Source: Bacteroidales bacterium (GTDB taxonomy: Bacteria; Bacteroidota; Bacteroidia; Bacteroidales; F082). Taken from it: a DNA stretch of 64,000 nucleotides. The stretch lies in NCBI GenBank assembly GCA_016284305.1, contig JAEEON010000064.1, forward strand, positions 1-64,000, read 5' to 3'. The notes under the pieces are model-generated. The model searched no databases, was not told the origin of the DNA, and saw only the letters and a list, made by a program, of their open reading frames with translations. This document shows positions 51,702-61,694 of the stretch, in pieces. A program made the translations under genes and the position numbers. The stretch's first letter is position 1, and each line of letters opens with the position of its first letter.

Positions 51702-53213
51702 ATGAATAAAGAAGATCTCATTCAGCTATCGGAACGAAACATCACGGAAGAACAAGTAAACCAACAAGTGGCGCAACTGAAACGTGGCACCGTGTATGTC
51801 AACCTCATCAGGCCTGCTACCATTGGCGACGGCATACTTCGCATGACGGAGGAGCAAGTGAAACAACTCATCGAGACTTTCGAGGAGGATCGTGAATTCT
51901 ACCAATTCACTAAGTTCGTCCCTGCCTCAGGAGCCGCATCCAGAATGTTCAAGGACCTCTTCACCTTCGTCGAGAATGGCGTTGAGACCAAGTTTACCGA
52001 GATCTTCTTTGCCCATATCGATCGATTTGCCTTCTTTGAGGATTTGAATCAAGCCTGCAACAAGTTGTATCACACTGATATCAAGGATCTTATCAGCAAA
52101 AACCGCAAAGTAGATATCGTAAAGGCATTGCTGTTGGATGATGGCATGGCCTATGGGAAACTTCCTAAAGCCCTGCTGAAATTCCACCATTATCCGGAAT
52201 TCAACCGCTTGGCTTTGGAAGAACATCTGGTTGAAGCAGCACGTTATGCCACCAACGCCGATGGCACTGCCCTACTCCATTTCACCGTCTCCCCCGAACA
52301 TGAGCAGTTTTTCAGAGACACTGTCGATCAACTGAAAAACGACTATGAAAAACGCTATGGCATTCACTACCAGATCAGTTATTCCTGCCAAAAGCCTTCC
52401 ACCGACACCGTGGCCATCGATACTGACGGAGAACTGTTCCGCGAAAAAGACGGCAAGTTGCTGTTCCGCCCCGGAGGACATGGTGCACTCATCGAAAACC
52501 TCAACGACCTGGGCCAAGAGGTGGTCTTCATCAAGAACATTGATAATATCGTTCCTGAGACTCGTATCGACACCACCGTCATGTATAAAAAGGTGCTGGC
52601 CGGACTACTGCTTAAGCTTCAACAACAGACCTTCGACTACCTCGAGCAACTGGATGAAGGCGGATGCACCAATGAGGAACTCGATGAGATTCTCCGTTTT
52701 GCCAAGGATGAGCTGATGATCGATGTACCCGACTTCGTCAGCCAATACGATGCTTTGGAAAAGACCGACTTCCTGTACGATTGCCTTAACCGCCCAATGC
52801 GCATCTGTGGCATGGTGAAAAACGAAGGCGAACCCGGTGGAGGTCCGTTCTGGGTAAGAGACAACGACGATGTGGTGTCGCTTCAGATCATCGAATCGTC
52901 GCAGATCAAACACAACGACGCTGCCCAAGAGGCCATCTTCCAAGCCTCTACTCACTTCAACCCAGTTGACCTGATTTGCGGCTGCTGGAATTACAAGGGT
53001 GAAGCCTTCAACTTGACCGAATATGTGGACCCGAACACCGGATTCGTCTCCAACAAGTCGAAAGATGGTCGTGAGCTGAAAGCATTGGAACTCCCCGGCC
53101 TCTGGAACGGAGCCATGGCAGATTGGATCACCATCTTCGTCGAGGTGCCCATCGAGACCTTTAACCCCGTCAAGACCGTCAACGACCTCCTCAAACCCAT
53201 GCATAATTCTTAA
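51702..53213 (+). CDS. DUF4301 family protein
   Basis: A 503-residue cytoplasmic protein matching the Bacteroidota family DUF4301: FTKFVPASGAASRMFKDL near the start, GMAYGKLPKALLKFH, FRPGGHGALIENLNDLG, and RICGMVKNEGEPGGGPFWV. The VPASGAASRMFK and GGHGALIENL motifs recall nucleotidyltransferases, and a sugar-nucleotide role is sometimes suggested, but no activity is known. No membrane segment is visible. ftsE follows after 33 bases, within reach of co-transcription. Confidence 0.88.
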   Translation: MNKEDLIQLSERNITEEQVNQQVAQLKRGTVYVNLIRPATIGDGILRMTEEQVKQLIETFEEDREFYQFTKFVPASGAASRMFKDLFTFVENGVETKFTEIFFAHIDRFAFFEDLNQACNKLYHTDIKDLISKNRKVDIVKALLLDDGMAYGKLPKALLKFHHYPEFNRLALEEHLVEAARYATNADGTALLHFTVSPEHEQFFRDTVDQLKNDYEKRYGIHYQISYSCQKPSTDTVAIDTDGELFREKDGKLLFRPGGHGALIENLNDLGQEVVFIKNIDNIVPETRIDTTVMYKKVLAGLLLKLQQQTFDYLEQLDEGGCTNEELDEILRFAKDELMIDVPDFVSQYDALEKTDFLYDCLNRPMRICGMVKNEGEPGGGPFWVRDNDDVVSLQIIESSQIKHNDAAQEAIFQASTHFNPVDLICGCWNYKGEAFNLTEYVDPNTGFVSNKSKDGRELKALELPGLWNGAMADWITIFVEVPIETFNPVKTVNDLLKPMHNS

Positions 53214-53246
53214 TCTCAATTCTCACCTCTCAATTCTCACCTCCCC

Positions 53247-53918
53247 ATGTCCGTCATCGAACTAAAAAACGCCAACATCTATCAGCGCGATAAACTCATC
53301 CTATCCAATGTGAATTTCAGCATCGAAAGAGGCGAATTCGTCTATCTCATCGGAAGGACCGGCAGCGGCAAGTCATCGCTGCTCAGGACCCTTTATGCCG
53401 AACTTCCCACCCACGATGGCATGGTGTATGTGGCGGGTTATGACTTGTCAGAGATCCGAAGAAGGCAGATCCCCTATCTGAGAAGAAAGTTAGGCATCGT
53501 GTTCCAAGACTTTCAACTGCTTGATGACCGCAACGTGGAAGCCAACCTCGAATTCGTGCTGAGAGCTACGGGATGGTATGACAAAGAGAGAATCAGCATG
53601 CGTATTGATGAGGCTTTGGACAAAGTGGGACTGAGAAACAAACGCAAAAACATGCCTTATAACCTCTCAGGAGGCGAGCGTCAAGGTGTGGCCATCGCAC
53701 GCGCCTTATTGAACAACCCCGACGTCATCATCGCCGACGAGCCCACCGGCAACCTCGACCCTGAAACCGCCCTCGACGTGCTCAAAATGCTGCTCCGCAT
53801 CAGCGACAGCGGCACCGCCGTTCTCATGGCAACACACAACTACGGCCTCATCCAGAAATACCCCGGACGCATCATCAAATGCGAAGACCACAAGGTCATT
53901 TGCTCGGTGGTAGAGTGA
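53247..53918 (+). CDS. ftsE: FtsE-like ABC ATPase
   Basis: A 223-residue ATPase of the FtsE/LolD type. Walker A GRTGSGKSS (about 36-44), signature LSGGERQ, Walker B VIIADEPTGNLDPETA and the switch His in MATHNY. The N-terminus IELKNANIYQRDKLILSNVNF matches the Bacteroidota FtsE form, which works with FtsX in cell division and activation of wall hydrolases. ftsX is not adjacent, as is common in this lineage. LolD-type export is the main alternative. Confidence 0.82.
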   Translation: MSVIELKNANIYQRDKLILSNVNFSIERGEFVYLIGRTGSGKSSLLRTLYAELPTHDGMVYVAGYDLSEIRRRQIPYLRRKLGIVFQDFQLLDDRNVEANLEFVLRATGWYDKERISMRIDEALDKVGLRNKRKNMPYNLSGGERQGVAIARALLNNPDVIIADEPTGNLDPETALDVLKMLLRISDSGTAVLMATHNYGLIQKYPGRIIKCEDHKVICSVVE

Positions 53919-53956
53919 AGGGGAGATGAAAATTGAAAGGTGAAAAGTGAAAGATA

Positions 53957-55087
53957 TTAGGGATTGAGGAAGATGGTACGAATTAAAGACAAAGCATTTT
54001 TGTCATTCTGATACAACTCTTTCATGGCGTCATCGCGCTCCTCGATGTCCTCTTCGGTGAAGTCCTCATCCATCAACCGGTTGATTTCAGAGATAAACTG
54101 CTCCGGAGTCTCAGCAATGACACACAAGGCATCCAAAGAGGTGCCCCGAACCATATCATCGTTCACCAAACAGAAGCGACCATTATACAAAGCATTCAAA
54201 AGCTTCAGTTTCAATCCTGTAGGCTGCTCCGTCATCAGCACGTTGACCTGAGCGTTTCTGATCAAGTCCATCATCTCGGCATCCTCCAGATTGGCTTTCA
54301 ACGTAATGTTGGCATAGGGTTCACAACATGAACGCAGGTCGTCAGATGGATCCAATCCGGCGATGACACAAGGAACCTGAAGCTCAGAAAACACATTCTC
54401 AATCAGCCATTCAGCCGCCGTCTCGTTTTCAGCCACAGACAAATTGCCATGATAAAGCACGTAATCACCCCTACCCGTCTCCGAGCACACCCTGCTGATG
54501 GCATTGAAACCGGGCATCAGCCAAGTGTGACCATAGGTCTTGCTGAAATACTCCGCATCTTTCTCCGTGATGGCAAAGATCCCTGACGCCTTACGCAACA
54601 CTGGTTCGTAACGACGCAGCTTCTTCGACTCCCAACGATAGAACATTCGTTTCCAAAACTTCGGCTCCGCCTCGGCAAGCAACTGATAATAGTCGTGCTC
54701 CACATTATGCGTCCTGACAAAGATCTTCCGACCCTTGAAACGGCTGTCGTTCAGCAAAAAAGTGGTGTGCAAACCCTCGCAAAGAATGGGATAGTCGTCC
54801 TTGAGAAGATCCTGAACCAAGGCTTCCGAACGCCGCGATGCCACAACATAGGGATCACGCGAAAGCTGTTTCCAGAAAGAAGTGTCACGTTTATAGTATT
54901 TTACCTCATGACAGCGATTTAGCACTTCCGACTCACTACGACCATAGGTGAAGCAATGAAGATGGACCTTCACCCCTGCTTCAACTAGGGCTTTGAGCCG
55001 ATAAAAGACATCGATAACCCCACCGTAGTTAGCGGGATATGGGACATTAAAACTTATTACATGTAGGTGATAATCAGAGTCATTCAT
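53957..55087 (-). CDS. GT-B fold glycosyltransferase (GT4-like)
   Basis: A 376-residue predicted glycosyltransferase. The N-terminal domain begins LHVISFNVPYPANYGGVIDV, a GT4-like opening; the C-terminal domain holds VLYHGNLSVAENETAAEWLIENV, CVIAGLDPSDDL and a TGLKLKLLNALYNGRFCLVN stretch, the acceptor and nucleotide-binding pattern with a reduced EXE motif. Start 55087 (MNDSDYH) overlaps the stop of the upstream glycosyltransferase, which supports translational coupling. Probably part of lipopolysaccharide or surface glycan synthesis; no sugar can be assigned. Confidence 0.82.
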   Translation of the reverse strand: MNDSDYHLHVISFNVPYPANYGGVIDVFYRLKALVEAGVKVHLHCFTYGRSESEVLNRCHEVKYYKRDTSFWKQLSRDPYVVASRRSEALVQDLLKDDYPILCEGLHTTFLLNDSRFKGRKIFVRTHNVEHDYYQLLAEAEPKFWKRMFYRWESKKLRRYEPVLRKASGIFAITEKDAEYFSKTYGHTWLMPGFNAISRVCSETGRGDYVLYHGNLSVAENETAAEWLIENVFSELQVPCVIAGLDPSDDLRSCCEPYANITLKANLEDAEMMDLIRNAQVNVLMTEQPTGLKLKLLNALYNGRFCLVNDDMVRGTSLDALCVIAETPEQFISEINRLMDEDFTEEDIEERDDAMKELYQNDKNALSLIRTIFLNP

Positions 55088-56195
55088 AATGCTTATAGAC
55101 TTCAATCAAGGTTTGTTGTTCGTTTTCCCAGCACAGATCCTCCGCAGCCTTTGCCAAGCCTTTTTGCCAAATCGCACGTCGTTCAGCATCGTTCAGACCC
55201 TCAGTGATGGTATTTGCAATCGTTTGGGGATGATGGTCTGCAATAAACGTACCGATTTCATACTTTTGGATGATCTTTCCCACTTCTACCAGATGCGAAG
55301 CCACGATGGGCACCCCCGCCTGGATAAAGTCGAAGAGTTTATTGGGCAAACAATAACGATAGTTCAGGTTAGTATCTTTGTCGAGAATGAAACCAAACTC
55401 AGCCAGTTGGGTGTATTCCATCATCTTGGCGTAAGGCATACGAGGCATAAACATCACACGGTCAGCGAGTTGCCATTGCTCAACCATCTGTTTCAGCATG
55501 GGTAGCACATCACCTCCACCAATCACCATCAAGAAACAGTTATCGAGATAGCGCATGGCCTCAACCAGCTCTTCTGCCCCTCGTTGAATGTTGATGCCAG
55601 AGCCCTGAAGCACCAGCAAATGCCTATCCTCAGGAAGGCCCAATGCTTTTTTGTCGCCTTTAGGAGGCAATGCCGCTTTCGGCGGGATGTTTCTGACAAC
55701 ATGGCAGGTCACTCCGTATTTTTCATGAAACAGCTCAGCAATGGAGTCGCACACGGTGATCATCTCCTTGAGGCGAGGTACCACAAAACCTTCAATACAT
55801 TTCCATATTTTTTGCACCCTTGGACGGCCAACAAGTTCAGGGGTTTCGGTGAAATACTCATGGCTGTCATAAATCATCTTGATGCCTTTCAGCTTCGAGA
55901 TGAAGAAATTGGGCAAAGCGGTATCCAAGTCATTCGACAATAGCAAGTTAGCCCGGTGAAACAGCAAAAAGAAAAAAAGACGGATGTTGTATTCAGCATA
56001 AAAGCACGGTCCCTTTTCAAAGAGCAACTTCATGCGATGTGATGCATATGGGCGCTCATCCATCGGGGGACTCTTACGTTGTTTTCGGCCAACGAGAAGC
56101 ACCTCATACCCCAACTTTTTCAAGGTGAGGCACGACTTGTTGACCCGTTGGTCGGTGACCAGGTCGTTGATAACCGATACGATGACGCGTTTCAT
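55080..56195 (-). CDS. GT-B fold glycosyltransferase (GT4-like)
   Basis: A 371-residue glycosyltransferase. The N-terminal domain has VSVINDLVTDQRVNKSCLTL and the DSHEYFTETPEL segment typical of one Bacteroidota GT4 group; the C-terminal domain shows LVLQGSGINIQRGAEELVEAM, GGGDVLPMLK, and NYRYCLPNKLFDFIQAGVPIVA, the family donor-binding loop. It is the first gene of a two-gene operon. A TACTTTTG box ends four bases before its ATG, so the transcript may be leaderless. Acts on surface glycan precursors in the cytoplasm; substrate unknown. Confidence 0.85.
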   Translation of the reverse strand: MKRVIVSVINDLVTDQRVNKSCLTLKKLGYEVLLVGRKQRKSPPMDERPYASHRMKLLFEKGPCFYAEYNIRLFFFLLFHRANLLLSNDLDTALPNFFISKLKGIKMIYDSHEYFTETPELVGRPRVQKIWKCIEGFVVPRLKEMITVCDSIAELFHEKYGVTCHVVRNIPPKAALPPKGDKKALGLPEDRHLLVLQGSGINIQRGAEELVEAMRYLDNCFLMVIGGGDVLPMLKQMVEQWQLADRVMFMPRMPYAKMMEYTQLAEFGFILDKDTNLNYRYCLPNKLFDFIQAGVPIVASHLVEVGKIIQKYEIGTFIADHHPQTIANTITEGLNDAERRAIWQKGLAKAAEDLCWENEQQTLIEVYKHYE

Positions 56196-56199
56196 ATCG

Positions 56200-56278
56200 C
56201 AAAAGTAAGATTTTTTTTAGAAGAAAGAAGATAGAAGCAAGAAGAAAGAAGATAGAACACAGATTATTATTAACTTTG
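56200..56278. promoter_or_regulatory. Divergent, apparently leaderless promoters (glycosyltransferase / murB)
   Basis: Leftward TACTTTTG (56207-56200) and rightward TAACTTTG (56271-56278) each end exactly four bases before the respective ATG. The gap between holds a degenerate GAAGAAAGAAGATA repeat (56217-56258). Confidence 0.6.
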
Positions 56279-56282
56279 CGCT

Positions 56283-57296
56283 ATGAAAACCAACATCAAC
56301 CTCCAACCGTACAATAGCTTTGGCTTCAATGCCACAGCAAAATATTTTGTCGATATCAACGACACGAAAGAGCTTGACAGACTCTTCAAGACCCCAGAAT
56401 ATAAAAACGAGAAGCACCTCATTCTCAGTGGAGGCAACAACATTTTGCTCACCAAGGAATTCTTTGACGGCATTGTCATCCTGATGAACAACAAGGGCAT
56501 CAAGACCGTGGCCGACGAGGGCAATCAGGTCATCGTGCGCGCCCAGGCAGGTGAAGACTGGCCCGAGTTCGTCAAAAAGATGGTTGAAAAGGGGCTTTAT
56601 GGTGTGGAGAACCTCGCCCATATCCCCGGCAAAGTGGGCGCGGCTCCCGTTCAGAACATCGGTGCCTACGGCATGGAGTTGAAAGACAGCTTCTTGAAAT
56701 GCGAGGCCGTCAACTTGGAGACAGGAAGAAAACGCGTGTTCGACAACAAGGAATGTGTATTTGGCTACCGGAGCAGCATTTTCAAGACTATGCTACGCGG
56801 ACAATATGTGATCACCTCGGTTGATTTCCGACTAACCAAGAATGCCGAGCTGAAGCTTGAGTACGGCAACATTAGGTCTTACTTGTCGGAACAAGGTATC
56901 AACGAACCATCGCTACAACAGCTCCACGACGCCATCTGCGCCATACGCGACGCCAAGCTCCCCGACCCAAAAGCTATCGGCAATGCAGGAAGCTTCTTCA
57001 AGAATCCGGTGATCAAGGCGGAACAATTCGAGATCTTACAGCAACAGTATCCCGAGATGCCTCACTATGACGAACCCAACGGCAAAGTGAAGGTCCCGGC
57101 AGGCTGGCTCATCGAGCAGGCTGGTTGGAAAGGTTGGCACGACGAGCATGTAGGGGTGTATGAAAAACAAGCCCTTGTCTTGGTACATTATGGCGGTGGT
57201 TCAGGAAACGACATCGTCACACTTGCCCAAAGAATACAAGCATCCGTTAAAGAAAAGTTTGGAATAACCATCAACCCAGAGGTCAACTTCATTTAA
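56283..57296 (+). CDS. murB: UDP-N-acetylmuramate dehydrogenase
   Basis: A 337-residue FAD enzyme reducing UDP-GlcNAc-enolpyruvate, the step after MurA. FAD-binding [41 protein letters not shown], the catalytic Ser in [11 protein letters not shown] and the C-terminal Glu in INPEVNFI identify a type I (E. coli-like) MurB. Its 3' end overlaps the convergent pyrD by four bases. The promoter box is so close to the ATG that the mRNA may lack a leader. Confidence 0.96.
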   Translation: MKTNINLQPYNSFGFNATAKYFVDINDTKELDRLFKTPEYKNEKHLILSGGNNILLTKEFFDGIVILMNNKGIKTVADEGNQVIVRAQAGEDWPEFVKKMVEKGLYGVENLAHIPGKVGAAPVQNIGAYGMELKDSFLKCEAVNLETGRKRVFDNKECVFGYRSSIFKTMLRGQYVITSVDFRLTKNAELKLEYGNIRSYLSEQGINEPSLQQLHDAICAIRDAKLPDPKAIGNAGSFFKNPVIKAEQFEILQQQYPEMPHYDEPNGKVKVPAGWLIEQAGWKGWHDEHVGVYEKQALVLVHYGGGSGNDIVTLAQRIQASVKEKFGITINPEVNFI

Positions 57297-58207
57297 CACT
57301 CCAAAGCCCCCGTCAGGTCGGTGACGTTTAAGAAACCATGCCGCTCGCAATAGCTCTCCAAACCCTCAGCGACCTTCACTGAAACCGCTGGGTCGATGAA
57401 ATTAGCCGTGCCTATCTCAATGGCGGAAGCGCCAGCCAACATGAACTCCACAGCATCAGTAGCGTTGGAGATGCCACCCAGACCCACCACCGGGATCCGC
57501 ACCGCCTTGGCCACCTGCCACACCATGCGCAATGCCACTGGCTTCACGCAGGCACCCGACAAACCACCCGTGATCACGGAGAGCTTTGGTTTGCGCTTCT
57601 CCGCATCGATGGCCATGCCCATCAAGGTATTGATCAGCGAGACGGAGTCGGCACCCGCAGCTTCAGCAGCTAGGGCAATCTCAGCAATATTGGTCACATT
57701 GGGCGACAACTTGACCATCAAGTGCTTGTGATACACCTTGCGCACCTCGGAGACCACCTGCGAGATTCCAGCAGTAGTCACACCGAAAGCCATGCCGCCT
57801 TGCTTTACGTTGGGGCAAGAAACGTTCAACTCAATGGCTGGGACCTTGTCCAAGGCATCCACCATCTCCGCACCCTTCACATAGTCGTCCAGGCAAGAGC
57901 CAGAGAGGTTCAGCAGCACATTGGTATCGAAATCCTTGATACGAGGATAGATGGTGTCGATAAAGTATTGTACTCCTTTGTTTTGAAGTCCGACGCAGTT
58001 CAGCATGCCAGAAGGCGTCTCGGCCATGCGAGGATAGGGATTGCCCTCACGGGGATGCAAGGTGGTTCCTTTCACGATGATGCCTCCCAGCTTCGACAAG
58101 TCAACGAAATCGGTATATTCTTCGCCATAGCCAAAGGTTCCCGACGCCGTCATCACTGGGTTTCGAAGCACCAAACCTCGGCCCAAATCAATGGTCATGT
58201 TCACCAT
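57293..58207 (-). CDS. pyrD: Dihydroorotate dehydrogenase catalytic subunit (class 1B)
   Basis: A 304-residue FMN enzyme oxidising dihydroorotate to orotate in pyrimidine synthesis. [16 protein letters not shown], the conserved catalytic-loop segment [13 protein letters not shown] (class 1 base is Cys), [20 protein letters not shown] and [19 protein letters not shown] are present. It overlaps pyrK by seven bases; the two subunits form the NAD-linked PyrDB/PyrK heterotetramer. Confidence 0.95.
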   Translation of the reverse strand: MVNMTIDLGRGLVLRNPVMTASGTFGYGEEYTDFVDLSKLGGIIVKGTTLHPREGNPYPRMAETPSGMLNCVGLQNKGVQYFIDTIYPRIKDFDTNVLLNLSGSCLDDYVKGAEMVDALDKVPAIELNVSCPNVKQGGMAFGVTTAGISQVVSEVRKVYHKHLMVKLSPNVTNIAEIALAAEAAGADSVSLINTLMGMAIDAEKRKPKLSVITGGLSGACVKPVALRMVWQVAKAVRIPVVGLGGISNATDAVEFMLAGASAIEIGTANFIDPAVSVKVAEGLESYCERHGFLNVTDLTGALEC

Positions 58208-58965
58208 TTCAACCTCCTTGTATTAAACACTGGACCCTCTTTACAGACGCACACATGGCCTTCAACCGTGTCTTCCACACAGCAAAGGCAGGCACCAAGT
58301 CCGCAAGCCATCAGATTCTCAAGCGACACCTCACACCAAATATTCTTCTCCGCAGCCAATTTGGCCACGGCTTTCATCATCGGTTTAGGACCGCAAACAT
58401 AAATCTTGTCAAAACAACGCTGCCCCCAGATCGAGTGCATCGTCACAAATCCTTTTTCACCCAACGAGCCGTCCTCTGTAGTCACAAAAGTTTTGCCAAG
58501 TTGCTGATAATCAACCAGTCTTATCAAATCCGATGTAGTTTTTCCACCCAAAAGCAGAGTGACGTCAACACCGCTATCCTTCAACACCTTGGCAAAATAA
58601 TACAAAGGAGCAATGCCGATGCCACCTCCGACGAGGAGGACTTTTTCTTCTTTTTGGGGCAAGGAAAAACCGTTGCCTAAAGGAAGGATGACATTGATAC
58701 GCTCTCCTACCTCAACAGAACCGAGATGTCGAGTCCCCTCTCCCACCTTTTGCACCAAAAGAACAATCTCATTATGTTGATAATCAACATCATGAATAGA
58801 GATAGGCCGACGCAGATATGTTTGAGGTGAATCATCGACGCGCACCTGGACAAACTGTCCGGCGACGATTTCAGGCAAAGTCACATCGGAACGCAACCGC
58901 AACAACACGGAGCGACCGTAGTCTTGCTTTTCGACCAAAGTGAAGTCAGTGATTTGTTTTGTCAT
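58201..58965 (-). CDS. pyrK: Dihydroorotate dehydrogenase electron transfer subunit
   Basis: A 254-residue iron-sulfur flavoprotein passing electrons from PyrDB to NAD+. FAD-binding [15 protein letters not shown]-binding [17 protein letters not shown], and the [2Fe-2S] cluster Cys in CGLGACLCC with a later C near HVCVCKEG. Start 58965 (MTKQITDF) is chosen over 58983 because the extra six residues overlap DUF5606. Second of three genes in a DUF5606-pyrK-pyrD operon. Confidence 0.95.
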   Translation of the reverse strand: MTKQITDFTLVEKQDYGRSVLLRLRSDVTLPEIVAGQFVQVRVDDSPQTYLRRPISIHDVDYQHNEIVLLVQKVGEGTRHLGSVEVGERINVILPLGNGFSLPQKEEKVLLVGGGIGIAPLYYFAKVLKDSGVDVTLLLGGKTTSDLIRLVDYQQLGKTFVTTEDGSLGEKGFVTMHSIWGQRCFDKIYVCGPKPMMKAVAKLAAEKNIWCEVSLENLMACGLGACLCCVEDTVEGHVCVCKEGPVFNTRRLKW

Positions 58966-58979
58966 TGATCTCACAAAAA

Positions 58980-59426
58980 TCAATTTTCTTTTTCTTCCGT
59001 TGGGGTTTCCGAGGCTTCTGCTTCAGGTTCGGCCTCCTCAGTAAAGTCGAGCAGGTTCTTGTCCATCAGCATCTGATACCACTGGAACACCTTCTTCATA
59101 TCGGAAGGATAAACGGCGTCCTGATCATAGTCGGGCATCACCTCCAAGAACTTGGCACGAAGCTGATCGTTGCTAGCTTTCTTGGGATCAAAATCGATAT
59201 GATCTCCCATTTTCTCATGGATGCTCTTGAACACCTCTTTGAGAGGTCTGTCCTCATCGACGGAGAAGATGGAGATCTCTTCGAGCGAGCTCATCCTGTC
59301 GTGAGCAAAGGCGGGCATGCACTTGCCGTCGATCACCGATTCCACAATAATTCTTCCGATAGCCTGGGACTTGATCAGATACAGTCCTGGTTTGCCTGAT
59401 ATTGAAACTACTTTACTTAAATCCAT
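58980..59426 (-). CDS. DUF5606 family protein
   Basis: A 148-residue cytoplasmic protein of a Bacteroidota-restricted family; the start MDLSKVVSISGKPGLYLIKS is diagnostic. The N-terminal part (1-55) looks like a small beta-barrel, followed by helices and an acidic Glu/Pro-rich tail (about 125-148). It begins the pyrK-pyrD operon (14-base gap). The role is unknown, and linkage to pyrimidine genes may be only transcriptional. Confidence 0.85.
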   Translation of the reverse strand: MDLSKVVSISGKPGLYLIKSQAIGRIIVESVIDGKCMPAFAHDRMSSLEEISIFSVDEDRPLKEVFKSIHEKMGDHIDFDPKKASNDQLRAKFLEVMPDYDQDAVYPSDMKKVFQWYQMLMDKNLLDFTEEAEPEAEASETPTEEKEN

Positions 59427-59461
59427 AATATGTTTGGTTTAATTTTTTTCCAAAAAACGGG

Positions 59462-59499
59462 CAAAGATAGGAATTATTTTGAAGATTGTTTTAAATTTG
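59462..59499. promoter_or_regulatory. Divergent -7 boxes: DUF5606 operon and channel-like gene
   Basis: Leftward TATCTTTG (59469-59462), 35 bases from its ATG; rightward TAAATTTG (59492-59499), 28 bases before the ATG at 59528. Confidence 0.5.
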
Positions 59500-59527
59500 T
59501 TGGTTTAAACGAATTATCTCATTGAGC

Positions 59528-61684
59528 ATGAACGGTTTCTTCAAAAGAATTAAGGAGCATAAAACGTCTTCCATCATCCAGATCCTTATCGTTTTGTTAC
59601 TCCTCGCTGTCATCGTAGCTGCGGTTTTCAGAGTTCCCCAGTACTTGAAATGGATACTTTTTGGCGCTGCAATAGCACTGATCATCCTGCAATGCTTGAG
59701 ACTTAAGTATCCTATGCTATTTATCGACAGGATTTTCGCCAACTACTCTGGCAAGCAAGTCGTTCTCGCATTGTTTGTCTTCATCATCAGCTTTGACTTT
59801 GCCTTGTGCCTCTTCCCCAGGGCGGGGATACGCTCCACTTTCTCCAACTTCATCAGCTACAAGATGTTGACCGAGGAGGTCTCCGACGATGTCGTGATCA
59901 ATTTCGACACGACAAAATACAAACCCAATGTCGATAAGGTCTCCTTCGTAGAAAAACCCGCTTCCTATAAGAAAAGGTCCGACTATATCAAATACGGCAT
60001 CGTCTATATGTTGGGTTTGATCGTCTTCAGCGGGCTGCTGATAGCCACCATCAACCGCTTCATGGCGACTCGGGCAGACCGTTATAGAAAAGGAGCCAAC
60101 ACCTACAAGAACATCCTCAACCAATATGTCATCATCGGCTATGGTCCTTCCTGCGCCCCCATCATACGCAACATCTTCCGACGAGGCGAGATGGAGCATG
60201 ACTCACGGTTTTTGCTGCTCACGCGGCAGGATCCAGAGATGGTGCGTCGCGACATCGCGTCACAACTGGATGACCTGGAGGAAATGACCATCATCTATTC
60301 GGGCAACATGGATACCGTTTCACATCTGAAACGGCTCAACATCCCCAAAGCGAAAGAAGTCTTTATTTTAGGTGAAGGACGTGAACCGAGCCGCGACTCC
60401 AAGAACCTCGAGTGCGCCAAGATGGTGAAGGCGCTCAGGGAAAAAGCAAAAAACAAGTCCTTCCTTCCCGTCAACGTGCAGTTCGACAAGCCTTCCTCCT
60501 ACTCTACCATCAAACGAATCAGCATCCCCAAATCCTATTTCGAAAACGAGAAAGGCAAGCAATTGACCTACTTGCGGCCCTTCAACTTTTATGAGAACTG
60601 GGCGCGCCTATTGTGGGGCAACTGCCAGCTCGAAGGCTACCCCACCCTCGACCGCGGCCTGATGGTGAAAAACGATCCAGAAAAGGGGCTGGTCACCTCC
60701 GACAAACATGTACATCTGTTCATCGCCGGATTCAACGAGATGGGCACGGCGCTACTGCTTGAAGCTCTGCGTGTGTGCCATTATCCCAACTACGTCGAAG
60801 CTACTGGAGCCAACAAGACACACATCACGATCGTCGATCCGAAGATGGACGAGATCCTGCCCCGTTTTAAGTCGGAGTACACCTACTTGAACCAGATCAC
60901 CGACATCGAAGTCGAATACAAAGCCTGCATGATTGAAGACGACAGCATCCGTCGCGAACTTGATGGCTTGGCAAACCGTGAAGACGTGGTCCTGACCGTT
61001 GCCATCTGCCTCGATGACGCCGACAGCAGTCTTTCCTCTGCCCTTACCCTTCCAGATTCGTTGTATTACCACATCATAGACGGCCAAATCGTCCAGAATC
61101 AGGGCACGGAGATCCTAGTACGCCAGGAAATCAAGTCGGGGCTGGCCGATGCCCTGCACGAAGAGAACGGCAAATACGCCAACGTGAAGATCTTCGGCAC
61201 GCTTGACAAAGGCGTTGACGACAAGCTCCTTGACGACAAGTTGGCCATCATCATCAACGCCCACTACCAATTCAAATATGGCTCGAATCCACCGAGAGAC
61301 TTCTTCAAGTCGGTGGAGGAAGACAAGAATAAGATCTTGGAGGAAGCCGCTGCGGATTGGATTTCCTTGAACGAAGACCAGCGTTTCGCCAACCGCTACC
61401 AGACAGAGATCTACAAGAGCTACCAAACCTACCGTCCCCTACTTGAACAAAATCCCGATTTGCTGTACCAAACCGAACATTACCGTTGGAGCGCGGAGAG
61501 AAGCATCACCGGCTATCGCGACATCCACAATCCAGCGATCAAAAGCAGCACCTATCAGATTCATCATCTCATTGTGCCTTATCAGGACTTGAACGACCAC
61601 GAAAAAGGAAAGGATAAAGACGTCTTAGTGATCATGGACAAGGTGATTGCCTTGTCGGAAAGCATCACCGACAATCTACTATAA
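59528..61684 (+). CDS. Channel-like membrane protein with TrkA-N (RCK) domains and a C-terminal RyR domain
   Basis: A 718-residue protein. Start 59528 is the first ATG. N-terminal membrane region: helices at about 17-35, 38-54, 72-92 and 152-175. Two nucleotide-binding RCK-like domains follow (about 190-335, NQYVIIGYGPSCAPIIRNI; about 395-540, VHLFIAGFNEMGTALLLEAL). The last 65 residues (about 650-715) fit an RyR domain: HYRWSAERSITGYR, HHLIVPYQDLNDHEKGKDKD. The layout resembles CASTOR/POLLUX-type ion channels, but no TxGYGD filter is seen between the last two helices. The gene leads a group with two secreted TPR proteins. Confidence 0.78.
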   Translation: MNGFFKRIKEHKTSSIIQILIVLLLLAVIVAAVFRVPQYLKWILFGAAIALIILQCLRLKYPMLFIDRIFANYSGKQVVLALFVFIISFDFALCLFPRAGIRSTFSNFISYKMLTEEVSDDVVINFDTTKYKPNVDKVSFVEKPASYKKRSDYIKYGIVYMLGLIVFSGLLIATINRFMATRADRYRKGANTYKNILNQYVIIGYGPSCAPIIRNIFRRGEMEHDSRFLLLTRQDPEMVRRDIASQLDDLEEMTIIYSGNMDTVSHLKRLNIPKAKEVFILGEGREPSRDSKNLECAKMVKALREKAKNKSFLPVNVQFDKPSSYSTIKRISIPKSYFENEKGKQLTYLRPFNFYENWARLLWGNCQLEGYPTLDRGLMVKNDPEKGLVTSDKHVHLFIAGFNEMGTALLLEALRVCHYPNYVEATGANKTHITIVDPKMDEILPRFKSEYTYLNQITDIEVEYKACMIEDDSIRRELDGLANREDVVLTVAICLDDADSSLSSALTLPDSLYYHIIDGQIVQNQGTEILVRQEIKSGLADALHEENGKYANVKIFGTLDKGVDDKLLDDKLAIIINAHYQFKYGSNPPRDFFKSVEEDKNKILEEAAADWISLNEDQRFANRYQTEIYKSYQTYRPLLEQNPDLLYQTEHYRWSAERSITGYRDIHNPAIKSSTYQIHHLIVPYQDLNDHEKGKDKDVLVIMDKVIALSESITDNLL

Positions 61685-61694
61685 AACCCAGGCC

